A DNA stretch of 14,216 nt from JBGTKH01 sp041744735 (GCA_041744735.1 JBGTKH010000045.1:1-14216), one strand, 5' to 3'; shown: positions 1 to 6,355, numbered from the stretch's first letter. Notes: generated by a model from the letters alone, not told the origin. Numbers and translations: made by a program.

Positions 1-723
1 ATGTACATTGCGGACGGTCATCATCGCTATGAGACGGCTTGCAATCTGCGCGACCAAATCGCGGCGGATGACGAGTTGCCTCGTCATCATCCGGCCAACT
101 TTGTGCTCATGCAGTGCGTGAGCATGAGCGATCCCGGCATGATCGTGCTGCCGACGCATCGTTTGTTCCGCGGCGTACCCGCGATGTCGGCCGCCGATCT
201 CACAGCGAAGCTCGGCGATCTGTTCACGTGTCGGGCTGCGGGCGACGGGCCGGAGCAAGCGGCCTCGCTATGGGAGGAGATCGAGGTCGAGGGCGAGCAA
301 GGGCTGCTCGGCTTCTACACCGCGTCAGACAACCGGTGGACCCTGGCGCGGATAACTGCTGCGGGGCGCTCGAAGATTGCGGAACTTGCCACGGAGCACA
401 GTGCCGACTGGCAGGGGCTCGGCGTTTCGATCCTGCACCGACTAGTGATGGAGGGCCTGCTCCGACTGTCTGATCTGCCCAAACCGATGTACGTGCACTC
501 GGTCGAGGAGGTTGTCGAGAGTCTGAAGCGCGGCGATCAGGTTGGCCGCGACGCCACGGGGCAAATGGGACAAGGCGGCCGCTTCGAGCTCTCCTGCTTA
601 GTCATGCCTGCGTCGGTCGATCACGTCCGCGCGATCAGCGAACACGGCGAGCGCATGCCGGCGAAGAGCACATACTTCTACCCAAAGCTGCTCAGCGGGC
701 TGGTCATCAATCCACTTGAGTAG
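1..723 (+). CDS. DUF1015 family protein, C-terminal part (truncated by window edge)
   Basis: The visible 240 residues start with the family signature DGHHRYETA (residues 5-13) and end with a typical DUF1015 terminus, YFYPKLLSGLVINPLE. Complete members are usually a little over 400 residues, so about the first 180 lie to the left of the window. The Met at base 1 is almost certainly internal (the motif normally reads 'yIADGHHRYETA'), not the start. The protein looks soluble, with no signal peptide or membrane segment in the visible part. The biochemical role of the family is not firmly known. From memory, some members sit beside serA/serC in other bacteria, which suggests a link to serine metabolism, but nothing here shows that. 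A paired palindrome lies 9 bases after the TAG stop and may act as a transcript end. The family call is confident; the function is open. Confidence 0.88.
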   Translation: MYIADGHHRYETACNLRDQIAADDELPRHHPANFVLMQCVSMSDPGMIVLPTHRLFRGVPAMSAADLTAKLGDLFTCRAAGDGPEQAASLWEEIEVEGEQGLLGFYTASDNRWTLARITAAGRSKIAELATEHSADWQGLGVSILHRLVMEGLLRLSDLPKPMYVHSVEEVVESLKRGDQVGRDATGQMGQGGRFELSCLVMPASVDHVRAISEHGERMPAKSTYFYPKLLSGLVINPLE

Positions 724-731
724 CGGCACCT

Positions 732-798
732 GTAGCTCGGGTTCATTGACCCGAGCGATGGCGAGCGGGAGCTGCTCGGGTCGATGGACCCAAGCTAC
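732..798. repeat. Paired palindromic repeat (REPIN-like), family 1
   Basis: Arms at 732-756 and 774-798 are inverted copies matching at 22 of 25 positions. Each arm also folds on itself: GCTCGGGT (735-742) pairs with ACCCGAGC (749-756), and 774-781 pairs with 788-795 with one mismatch. Two small palindromes in inverted orientation form the layout of a REPIN. It sits directly after the DUF1015 stop, so it may also serve as a transcript end, but no T-run follows it. Confidence 0.72.
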
Positions 799-843
799 AG
801 CATTCGTGATCCCTCGGAGTCGCGTCGGACGGGTGTGCGCCGC

Positions 844-857
844 GTTTCACGTGAAAC
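844..857. promoter_or_regulatory. parS: parS site 1 (ParB binding)
   Basis: This is a perfect copy of the 14-base palindrome GTTTCACGTGAAAC, the core of the widely conserved chromosomal parS (TGTTTCACGTGAAACA). The flanking bases are C and A. It is the first of four sites upstream of parA, with centre near 850.5. ParB loads here as a CTP-dependent clamp and spreads. Confidence 0.95.
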
Positions 858-894
858 ACGTCTGGCGAACTCTTGCCGGTCTCGCGGGATTGGC

Positions 895-908
895 GTTTCA
901 CGTGAAAC
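895..908. promoter_or_regulatory. parS: parS site 2
   Basis: A perfect 14-base parS core with flanking C and A, 51 bases after site 1 measured start to start. From this site on the spacing becomes exactly 36 bases. Confidence 0.95.
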
Positions 909-930
909 AGTCAAGGGCCGCGGGCTGGAT

Positions 931-944
931 GTTTCACGTGAAAC
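931..944. promoter_or_regulatory. parS: parS site 3
   Basis: A perfect 14-base parS core with flanking T and G, 36 bases after site 2. The DNA between sites 2 and 3 is not similar to that between sites 3 and 4, so this is not a simple tandem duplication. Confidence 0.95.
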
Positions 945-966
945 GGGCAAATTCTGCCAATTCGCC

Positions 967-980
967 GTTTCACGTGAAAC
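967..980. promoter_or_regulatory. parS: parS site 4
   Basis: A perfect 14-base parS core with flanking C and G, 36 bases after site 3. It is the site nearest parA and ends 207 bases before the proposed GTG start, so bound or spreading ParB could reach the parAB promoter. Confidence 0.95.
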
Positions 981-1041
981 GTGCGGGCAATTGGCATTCC
1001 GGTTTTGACGCTCGTGCGTTTAAAATCGCGCGCAGCGTGAA

Positions 1042-1064
1042 GCCGACTCGCGCGGCGAGTCGGC
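1042..1064. other. Perfect 10-bp hairpin in the parA leader
   Basis: GCCGACTCGC (1042-1051) pairs perfectly with GCGAGTCGGC (1055-1064) around a 3-base loop. No T-run follows, so a simple intrinsic terminator is unlikely. It lies between the last parS site and the second paired palindrome. It could be a single REP unit or an RNA structure in the parA leader. Confidence 0.55.
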
Positions 1065-1089
1065 ATGCTCTCGCGGAATTTCTGTGAGA

Positions 1090-1171
1090 CCCTGGTACGA
1101 CGGGCCTCCGAGCCCGTCGCATAACGGTAGTCTCGTAGAGATCGACGGGCTCGGAGGCCCGTCGTACAGGG
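1090..1171. repeat. Paired palindromic repeat (REPIN-like), family 2, upstream of parA
   Basis: Arms 1090-1119 and 1143-1171 are inverted copies, identical apart from one extra G (near 1094-1095). Each arm folds by itself: CGACGGGC (1098-1105) with GCCCGTCG (1112-1119), and 1143-1150 with 1157-1164. The whole element can also form one long stem around a 23-base loop. The right arm ends one base before the parA Shine-Dalgarno. If transcription starts upstream, the structure would be next to the ribosome site. Confidence 0.75.
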
Positions 1172-1172
1172 C

Positions 1173-1179
1173 AAAGGAG
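1173..1179 (+). promoter_or_regulatory. Ribosome binding site that sets the parA start
   Basis: AAAGGAG lies 8 bases before the GTG at 1188. It overlaps the alternative in-frame GTG at 1179, which therefore could not be served by it. This decides for the start at 1188. Confidence 0.7.
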
Positions 1180-1187
1180 TGCGGCGA

Positions 1188-1934
1188 GTGGCCCGGATTC
1201 TGTGCGTGGCCAATCAGAAAGGCGGCGTGGGCAAGACCACAACGGCGGTGACTCTGGCGGTCGGCCTCGCCCAGGCCGCCTGCCGGACGCTGCTGATCGA
1301 TCTCGACCCGCAATGCAACGCGACAACCGGCCTGGGACTGGAGCCTACGGACCGGCACCCGCTCGTCATGCGCCGGCCACTACGCGAATCGCTGCGTGAG
1401 ACCTACGCGACGAATCTAGAGCTACTTCCTGGCAGCCGCAGCTTTCAGGATGTCGAGCTGCTAGCACGCGGTGACGAGAGCAACTCGGCGGTGCTTCGGC
1501 AGCATCTGGCCAGCGGCATGAGTGCGTACGACTTCGTGCTCATCGACTGCCCGCCGTCGCTGGGCCAGTTGACTCAAACCGCGTTGGCCGCATCGACCGA
1601 AGTGCTGATGCCGATCCAGTGCGAGTATTTCGCGATGGAGGGGCTGACGCAGATGATTCACGTCATCCGCTCGGTCATGCAGCGGCCGCCCCAGCGTCTG
1701 CAATTCGGCGGCATCCTGCTGACGATGTACGATCACACGTTGGAGTTGACTCGCGAAGTCGATGCCGAGGTGCGCGACTTTTTCGGCGAGATTGTCTTTC
1801 AGACGGTCATACCGCGCGACGTCGCGGTTTCGGAGGCGCCCAGTCACGGGCGGTCAGTGATGGATTACGCACCGCGGTCGCGCGGGACGCGAGCTTACAT
1901 GGAACTTTGCATGGAGGTAATGGAACGTGACTAA
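1188..1934 (+). CDS. parA: ParA chromosome partition ATPase
   Basis: A 248-residue Walker-type ATPase, the usual size for a chromosomal ParA/Soj without an N-terminal HTH. In order it shows the deviant Walker A KGGVGKTTT (11-19, signature Lys at 11, catalytic Lys at 16), Walker A' DLDPQ (38-42), Walker B LIDCPPS (118-124), and the late motif IPRDVAVSEAPSHG (208-221). ATP-bound ParA dimers coat the nucleoid, and ParB-parS complexes stimulate hydrolysis to move the origin region. The GTG at 1188 is preferred over 1179 because of the ribosome site and because the protein then begins MARILCVANQKGG as relatives do. It overlaps parB by 8 bases and follows a parS array, forming a full ParABS locus. 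It is not beside gidAB/rsmG within the window, unlike the common arrangement. Confidence 0.96.
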   Translation: MARILCVANQKGGVGKTTTAVTLAVGLAQAACRTLLIDLDPQCNATTGLGLEPTDRHPLVMRRPLRESLRETYATNLELLPGSRSFQDVELLARGDESNSAVLRQHLASGMSAYDFVLIDCPPSLGQLTQTALAASTEVLMPIQCEYFAMEGLTQMIHVIRSVMQRPPQRLQFGGILLTMYDHTLELTREVDAEVRDFFGEIVFQTVIPRDVAVSEAPSHGRSVMDYAPRSRGTRAYMELCMEVMERD

Positions 1935-2976
1935 AGAACGACGACTGGGACGAGGTCTGGCCGCGCTGTTAGGAACGCCACTGGCCGAAGCGCCGGACCG
2001 CGATGCGTTCGGCGGCGACACAGGGCTGCCGCACGGCGCTGACGATCATTCGCACTCTACCGCGCCCAGCAGTGAGCGCCGCGGCGATCCACTTGGCGAC
2101 GAGCCGGGTAGCAGTGAGTTGAACTCGGACGAGGGCCTTCTGCGACTGAACGTGTACGAAATTGACGACAATCCGTTCCAGCCGCGGCGGGATTTCAGCG
2201 AGCCGGAGATCGCCTCGTTGGCCGAGAGTTTGAAAGAGCACGACATGTTGCAGCCGATTCTGGTCCGCCGCGTGAATGACCGGTATCAACTGATCTCCGG
2301 CGAGCGGCGGCTGCGAGCCGCGATTCAGGCCGGGTGGTCGGTCGTCCCCGCGCGATTGCGAGTCGCCGATGATCGACTTGTCGCAGAACTGGCCATCGTG
2401 GAAAATTTACAACGCCAGGACCTGAACCCGATTGAAAAAGCGATGTCCTTCAAGCGCTACCTGGATGAGCATCAATGCCCGCAGGAGGACTTAGCGCGGC
2501 GGCTGAAGATCGACCGCTCCACGATCGCAAATCTGATGCGGCTGTTGGAGCTGCCCGCGCCGGTGCAGGAGTCGCTACGCACCGGAAACATCTCGGCCGG
2601 ACACGCCCGTGCTCTCTTGCCGTTAGGCGACGAGCACGAGCAGATCTCCTTTTGCGATCGAATTCGCAAGGAGGGTCTGAGCGTCCGCGACACCGAGCGC
2701 ATGGTGCAGGAGAAGATCCAAGCCGAAGACGCCGAGCCGCTGGCAATGGACGCCCCCGCCGCGTCGGCCGCCAAGCGCAAGCGAACCCGCAACGAGCAAA
2801 TCGCGTCCTTGGAACAAGAGCTGCGGATCGCGCTTGGCACCAAGGTCGAAATCCGTCAAACCAGCCGCGGCCGTGGAAGAATTACAATCCACTTCCACAG
2901 CCACGACGAGTTCGAGCGACTGCGCGAGACGCTGACCGACACGGGGCTCGGCTCAGCGAAAAGTCGCGCCGGTTAA
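1927..2976 (+). CDS. parB: ParB chromosome partition protein (CTPase clamp)
   Basis: A 349-residue ParB with all family parts. The N-terminal RRLGRGLAALLG (5-16) is the ParA-stimulating segment. A poorly conserved linker (about 20-72) leads into the ParB/sulfiredoxin-fold CTP-binding domain with NPFQPRR (82-88), GERRLR (125-130) and ENLQRQDLNPIE (159-170). An HTH for parS lies at about 184-206 and the C-terminal dimer domain at about 287-340. ParB loads on parS, slides as a CTP clamp and recruits condensin. The GTG start at 1927 is inside parA (GTGACTAA overlap) with GGAGG at 1913-1917, so it is translationally coupled. The linker of about 50 residues is rich in Asp, Gly and Ser and looks disordered. 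The call is certain from the motifs, the ParA neighbour and the four parS cores upstream. Confidence 0.97.
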   Translation: MTKERRLGRGLAALLGTPLAEAPDRDAFGGDTGLPHGADDHSHSTAPSSERRGDPLGDEPGSSELNSDEGLLRLNVYEIDDNPFQPRRDFSEPEIASLAESLKEHDMLQPILVRRVNDRYQLISGERRLRAAIQAGWSVVPARLRVADDRLVAELAIVENLQRQDLNPIEKAMSFKRYLDEHQCPQEDLARRLKIDRSTIANLMRLLELPAPVQESLRTGNISAGHARALLPLGDEHEQISFCDRIRKEGLSVRDTERMVQEKIQAEDAEPLAMDAPAASAAKRKRTRNEQIASLEQELRIALGTKVEIRQTSRGRGRITIHFHSHDEFERLRETLTDTGLGSAKSRAG

Positions 2977-2984
2977 CACTCGTC

Positions 2985-3088
2985 GTAGCCGAACTCGCAC
3001 CATGTAGCCGAACTCGCACCATGTAGCCGAACTCGCCAAGAGTTCGGAAGCGATGCGACAGGGTCCAAATTCTGGCGAATTCGGCTAC
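2985..3088. repeat. Palindromic repeat cluster, family 3 (copy A), with 19-base tandem units
   Basis: Two identical 19-base units, GTAGCCGAACTCGCACCAT, lie at 2985-3003 and 3004-3022. A third partial unit follows from 3023. CCGAACT and AGTTCGG pair within about 3028-3048 to make a hairpin. An inverted end copy (3071-3088) closes the element. The closing 24 bases (3065-3088) match 22 of 24 bases of the end of the repeat at 8804-8827. It fills the space between parB and the tRNA gene. Confidence 0.72.
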
Positions 3089-3116
3089 AAGAAATTGGCT
3101 TCAAACATGAGGCCAA

Positions 3117-3145
3117 TTGCGTGACCCGCAGCAGACCGTTAGCAT
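3117..3145 (+). promoter_or_regulatory. Possible sigma-70-type promoter for tRNA-Pro
   Basis: TTGCGT (3117-3122) and TAGCAT (3140-3145) are separated by 17 bases and would start a transcript near 3152, leaving a leader of about 16 bases before the tRNA. Both boxes are only partial matches to the consensus, so this is tentative. Confidence 0.28.
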
Positions 3146-3167
3146 TGACACAGATCGCAATCACCCG

Positions 3168-3242
3168 CGGGGCGTAGCTCAGCCTGGCTAGAGCGCTTGG
3201 TTTGGGACCAAGAAGTCGTAGGTTCAAATCCTATCGCCCCGA
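3168..3242 (+). tRNA. tRNA-Pro (anticodon TGG)
   Basis: The cloverleaf can be drawn by hand. The acceptor stem is CGGGGCG (3168-3174) with CGCCCCG (3235-3241), and the discriminator is A3242. The D arm lies at GCTC...GAGC. The anticodon stem CTTGG/CCAAG (3196-3200/3208-3212) holds the loop TTTGGGA with anticodon TGG at 3203-3205. The T arm is TAGG TTCAAAT CCTA. The tRNA reads CCA and, by wobble, other CCN proline codons. The 3' CCA is not encoded (CTT follows), so it must be added by the CCA-adding enzyme. Confidence 0.96.
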
Positions 3243-3275
3243 CTTCGTTAAGTCGAAACCGCGTCAGATCGGTGG

Positions 3276-3644
3276 TCAATCTGCGCGTCGTGCAAGGGAT
3301 TGCTGGTCTGCTGCCATCTCTACAGCCGCCGAGCGAAAGAGATACTTGTTAACCAACTCGCAGGCGGGGATCCTGGCCCAGGGGAACCAGCTTTCGTGCC
3401 GAAGGACTCGCAGCCCGAAGCCACTTAGGTCAATCGACTTCAAATCGGCCCAGGGAAGCAGGCGATCCGCGTGCATCAGACCCTGTGGCGTGAGTTGAGC
3501 AGCGCCGAATTCAATACTCTTTCCTCTACGCAAGTCCGCCAAAGTTTTTGGGACGTGCGCTGCCGCCACACGCTGTTGGATCGTCGTTGCCAGACGCTCG
3601 GAATCGCGCAGGTGCTCCGTTACCCGGTCCAAATACCATGCCAT
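3276..3644 (-). CDS. Hypothetical protein, possibly N-terminally truncated
   Basis: This 122-residue ORF contains a convincing patterned segment, LTPQGLMHADRLLPWADLKS (51-70) followed by alternating hydrophobic residues and W86/W89. It resembles the C-terminal beta-rich part of a family of larger, uncharacterised proteins (DUF6585-like, from memory) in which a 'ERL...IQ.RV' helix is followed by '.LPW.d...i'. The N-terminal half of such proteins is missing. The frame stays open for about 28 codons upstream without another start, to a stop at 3729-3731, so it may be a remnant of a longer gene. No clear ribosome site precedes the ATG. It lies downstream of the OmpH-like gene on the same strand, behind a hairpin. 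The protein is probably real or recently real; the function is unknown. Confidence 0.5.
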   Translation of the reverse strand: MAWYLDRVTEHLRDSERLATTIQQRVAAAHVPKTLADLRRGKSIEFGAAQLTPQGLMHADRLLPWADLKSIDLSGFGLRVLRHESWFPWARIPACELVNKYLFRSAAVEMAADQQSLARRAD

Positions 3645-3689
3645 CGCGAACTGGCACGCGACGAAACTAGCGCTGAGTGGCTCACAGAA

Positions 3690-3720
3690 GGAGCCCGCCG
3701 ACGCTACGCTGGTGGGCTCC
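3690..3720 (-). terminator. Hairpin between the OmpH-like gene and the downstream ORF
   Basis: GGAGCCCGCC (3690-3699) pairs with GGTGGGCTCC (3711-3720): 9 of 10 perfect plus one G-T pair, around an 11-base loop. On the minus strand it is followed by TTCTGT, a poor U-tract. It lies about 60 bases after the OmpH-like stop, so it may end that transcript. It could equally be a single REP-type unit. Confidence 0.42.
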
Positions 3721-3781
3721 CTCGCCTCTCAAGAAAACAGTACATCCGACATACCCCAACTAATCCAACTAGCCGGAATCG

Positions 3782-4459
3782 CTATCGTTGCTGCGTGCTT
3801 CCTTGCGAGCCGCTATCGGATGGCGACGACTGTTGGGATTTCTCCGGTGCGGCGGCGGTGCGTGGGGCTGTTGCGGCGGTGGGTTTCGAGGCGGCGCGGG
3901 CGAGCATTAGTTCGACCACTCGGTCGGTTACGTCCACGGATGAGGCGTGGGCGAAGAGAACGCTGTCGTTCTTGGTGAGAACGACGCCTAATCCGCGTTC
4001 GTGAGCTGCCGTCAGAGCCAGGGGCTTTACCTCTTCGCGGAAGCGGTTGATGAGCGTGAGGCGGTGCTGGCTTAAGTTAGTACGGGCCTGTTGCAGCGAC
4101 TCGTTCAGTTTGACGTTGATCTGCCGGCCGAGCGTCGTGAGCTGCTGCTGTTGCTCTTCGGTTGGCTGCTCGCCAAGCTCTTTTTTCGTGTCGTCGAATT
4201 GCTTTTTGAAATTCGCCTGGATGTTGGCAAGCTGTTGGTTCAGCGACGACTCGGCTTGCTGCGCGGAGTTGACCATCTCGACGTCGTGGCCCAGACGTTT
4301 GGCCACTTCATCAAGATCGATTACGGCAACGCCGCCGGTCGAAGGTCCATCTTGGCCGGTCAGCGTAACGCCCACTTCACCTTGTTGGGCTTGCGTGCCG
4401 CAGCCCGCAAAAGTTAAAACGAAACTGAACAGGATGGCCACCTTTGATGCGCACCGCAT
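3782..4459 (-). CDS. OmpH/Skp-like periplasmic chaperone, predicted lipoprotein
   Basis: A 225-residue protein. A basic N-terminus and hydrophobic stretch (7-18) end in FAGC with Cys20 as the likely lipidated residue. The -3 residue is Phe rather than the more usual Leu, so lipidation is probable, not certain. After GGVAVIDLDEVAKRLG (42-57), typical of the OmpH fold, residues of about 60-145 form a long Gln/Glu/Lys-rich coiled coil (the 'tentacles' of Skp). The fold closes with GLGVVLTKNDSVLFA (156-170), and a low-complexity Ala/Ser/Gln tail follows from 190. Family members hold unfolded outer-membrane proteins in the periplasm. AGGAG (4466-4470 on the minus strand) lies 6 bases before the ATG, which supports this start. 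The gene is divergent from the MaoC gene. Confidence 0.82.
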   Translation of the reverse strand: MRCASKVAILFSFVLTFAGCGTQAQQGEVGVTLTGQDGPSTGGVAVIDLDEVAKRLGHDVEMVNSAQQAESSLNQQLANIQANFKKQFDDTKKELGEQPTEEQQQQLTTLGRQINVKLNESLQQARTNLSQHRLTLINRFREEVKPLALTAAHERGLGVVLTKNDSVLFAHASSVDVTDRVVELMLARAASKPTAATAPRTAAAPEKSQQSSPSDSGSQGSTQQR

Positions 4460-4597
4460 TGGGAACTCCTCTTTAAAATATGCGTATCAGCTACGGGCCG
4501 ATTACAGTTCAAGCCCTTGCCGTGACGGGCTGGGAAGATAAACAAAGTTCGTAATTCGTTCCAGCCCAATCCAGCGAGGCATTAAGGGGTCGATCGG

Positions 4598-5125
4598 ATG
4601 GATACTAATCGGCCGCATTACTTTGACGAGGTGCAGGTTGGACAGCGCTGGATTAGCCCCTCGCGAACGGTGACGGAAGCAGACGTGGCGAATTTCGCAG
4701 CGCTTACGGGCGATTTCAACCCGCTGCACATAGATCACGAATTTGCGCGAAGGACTCCGTTCGGCAAGCCGATCGCCCACGGTTTACTGGGGGTGTCGCT
4801 CGTCGCGGGGTTGGGCAGCGAGAGTCCGAACATGCACACGGCGGCGTTCGTCGAAGTGCGGGACTGGAAGTTTCTGAAACCGATATGCTTTGGCGATACC
4901 GTGCACGTGGTGACTGAGGTCATCGACCGTCGACCCAGCGGCCGGCGCCGGGGGCAAGTCTCTTGGAAGCGGCAGCTTCTGAATCAAAACGGCGAGGTTG
5001 TGCAGGAAGGCGTCTTTGTCACGCTGGTGGCCGTATCGCCTGGCAAGCTGCCGGGCGCGCGGCGTGCGACGGCATCCGATCGCACGTCACGCAATTCGTC
5101 TAGCTCGTTTAACCGCAAGCCGTAG
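4598..5125 (+). CDS. MaoC-like dehydratase / (R)-specific enoyl-CoA hydratase
   Basis: A 175-residue hot-dog-fold protein. The hydratase signature is plain: TGDFNPLHIDHEFA (37-50) with the catalytic pair Asp39 and His44, then GKPIAHGLL (56-64) with His61. The strand KFLKPICFGDTVHVVTEV (91-108) is also typical. Members hydrate trans-2-enoyl-CoA to (R)-3-hydroxyacyl-CoA, for PHA supply or alternative fatty-acid oxidation. The substrate cannot be told from the sequence. AAGGGG at 4584-4589 sits 8 bases before the ATG. The last six residues (SFNRKP, 170-175) and the TAG stop are encoded by the left arm of a paired repeat. The C-terminus after about residue 148 is therefore not part of the fold and was probably reshaped by the repeat insertion. 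No other lipid gene is adjacent. Confidence 0.88.
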   Translation: MDTNRPHYFDEVQVGQRWISPSRTVTEADVANFAALTGDFNPLHIDHEFARRTPFGKPIAHGLLGVSLVAGLGSESPNMHTAAFVEVRDWKFLKPICFGDTVHVVTEVIDRRPSGRRRGQVSWKRQLLNQNGEVVQEGVFVTLVAVSPGKLPGARRATASDRTSRNSSSSFNRKP

Positions 5126-5188
5126 GCGTGCGCGATAGCTGCCGTCAGGTAGCGCTGACACGCACGCCTGCGGCTTGCGGTTAAACGA
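5105..5188. repeat. Paired palindromic repeat, family 4, overlapping the MaoC stop codon
   Basis: Inverted arms of 28 bases at 5105-5132 and 5161-5188 match at 27 of 28 positions, with a 28-base centre. The centre can itself fold (TAGCTGCC...GGTAGC). The left arm begins in the coding sequence and supplies its stop (TAG 5123-5125). The core TTTAACCGCAAGCCG recalls repeats common in Pirellula-type genomes, from memory. Confidence 0.78.
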
Positions 5189-5338
5189 AATATGACGGGC
5201 GTTTTTCGATCGCAACGGCAACACTTGCGCGGCGGGTTGGTGTGCCACGCGGGCATGGCAGGAAGTCAATGAGTTGCTATACTTGCGGCTCCTGCCGATA
5301 CAACTGTTAGCTAGATTTGTACGCGCTCATTACCCACA

Positions 5339-6355
5339 ATGATTTGTCCTGCTCGTCCTTCACTTGCCCCGCCGCTGCCGATGCTGATTACCGGCGTCGC
5401 CGGAGTTGCCGGCTACAACGCCTTCCACTACTTCCGGCTGAAGTATCCGGGTCAAATCATCGGTACGCGCCGCGCCGACAACTGGCCGCTCAGCGGAGCA
5501 GGGATCGTGCCATGCGACGTGGATGATCCCGCGACGCTCGCTCGGTTGTTTGATCAGTATCAGTTCGCTTCGGTGCTAAATTGCGAAGGAACCTGTAAGC
5601 TGAAATCGTGCGAACTCGACCCGGATATGGCGCGGCGGATCAATGTGCAGGGTGTCGAAAACCTGCTGAAGACGATCGCGGGCAGCCGCGTTCGCCTCGT
5701 GCACATGTCGATCGATCTGGTGTTCTCCGGGCGCGGCGATGGGAATCATGTCGAGGATGATCCGACCGATCCGGTGACAGTGTACGGCGAGACGATGGCG
5801 GTGGCCGAGCAGACGATATTGCGCGAGCGGTCCGATGCCTGCGTCCTGCGCATCTCGCTGCCGATGGGAGTGAGTTTTAACGGGCACGCCGGTGCGATCG
5901 ACTGGATTCAGTCACGGTTCAAGAAATCGAAACCCGCAACGCTATACTTTGACGAGATTCGAACACCCACTTACACTGACTGCCTGAATCGCGTCTGCGA
6001 AGACGTGTTGGCGAGTGACCTGAGCGGCCTGTTTCACGCGGGCGGACCGCGGCGGCTGAGCCTGTACCAGATCGCCCAGATCGTGAACCGCGTGGGCGGC
6101 TATGATCCGAATCACCTGATGGGCTGCCTGCGTCACGAGGCCGGACCAATCCCACCGCGAGCGGGCGACGTGTCGTTGGACTCGAGCAAGTTGACGCAGG
6201 CCTTGAGCTACGAGCCGTTTGACCCGTGGCCGCTGCTCGACGAGCACACGCCGACTCATCGCGACTGGCACCGCGAGCGACACGATGACCTCGGATCGCC
6301 CGAGCTGCTGGCCGAGATCCTGTATCGCAACCCGGCTCTTGCAAGAGTCGCATGA
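5339..6355 (+). CDS. RmlD-like extended SDR / NAD(P)-dependent sugar-nucleotide epimerase-reductase relative
   Basis: A 338-residue Rossmann protein with the glycine motif TGVAGVAG (18-25), the beta4/Ser motif HMSIDLVFSG (122-131, matching RmlD 'STDYVFDG'), the active-site region VYGETMAVAE (148-157) and the RmlD-type RTPTYTD (208-214). RmlD reduces dTDP-4-keto-rhamnose. Here the catalytic Lys of YxxxK is replaced by Met153, so normal SDR chemistry is doubtful and the true substrate is unknown. The N-terminus is uncertain: a second ATG at 5381 (MLITGVAG) would give the standard compact start, and neither has a clear ribosome site. No rhamnose or LPS genes are nearby, so a role in surface sugar synthesis is only a family-level guess. 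The family call is confident, the function is not. Confidence 0.8.
   Translation: MICPARPSLAPPLPMLITGVAGVAGYNAFHYFRLKYPGQIIGTRRADNWPLSGAGIVPCDVDDPATLARLFDQYQFASVLNCEGTCKLKSCELDPDMARRINVQGVENLLKTIAGSRVRLVHMSIDLVFSGRGDGNHVEDDPTDPVTVYGETMAVAEQTILRERSDACVLRISLPMGVSFNGHAGAIDWIQSRFKKSKPATLYFDEIRTPTYTDCLNRVCEDVLASDLSGLFHAGGPRRLSLYQIAQIVNRVGGYDPNHLMGCLRHEAGPIPPRAGDVSLDSSKLTQALSYEPFDPWPLLDEHTPTHRDWHRERHDDLGSPELLAEILYRNPALARVA

Noticed and set aside
716..1087. Plus-strand ORFs across the parS region (for example 784-1008) with repeated VSRET or FHVK peptides
   Set aside because: The repeated peptides are just parS cores translated in different frames. There is no family resemblance and the palindromes explain the pattern.
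724..1178. Replication origin with DnaA boxes
   Set aside because: No TTATCCACA-like boxes or AT-rich unwinding segment were seen. Only parS sites and palindromes are present.
1179..1187. GTG at 1179 as the parA start
   Set aside because: It overlaps the only good Shine-Dalgarno. The GTG at 1188 has proper spacing and gives the usual ParA N-terminus.
3145..3150. TTGACA as a -35 box for tRNA-Pro
   Set aside because: A -10 box at normal spacing would fall inside the tRNA itself. The weaker pair at 3117/3140 fits better.
3471..4004. Plus-strand ORF of 177 residues opposite the OmpH-like gene
   Set aside because: It runs antisense across two minus-strand genes and a hairpin, with Arg/Ser-rich composition typical of a shadow frame in GC-rich DNA.
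6336..6347. Perfect palindrome CTCTTGCAAGAG
   Set aside because: It lies in the coding end of the SDR gene, is short and without flanking symmetry, and is probably chance.
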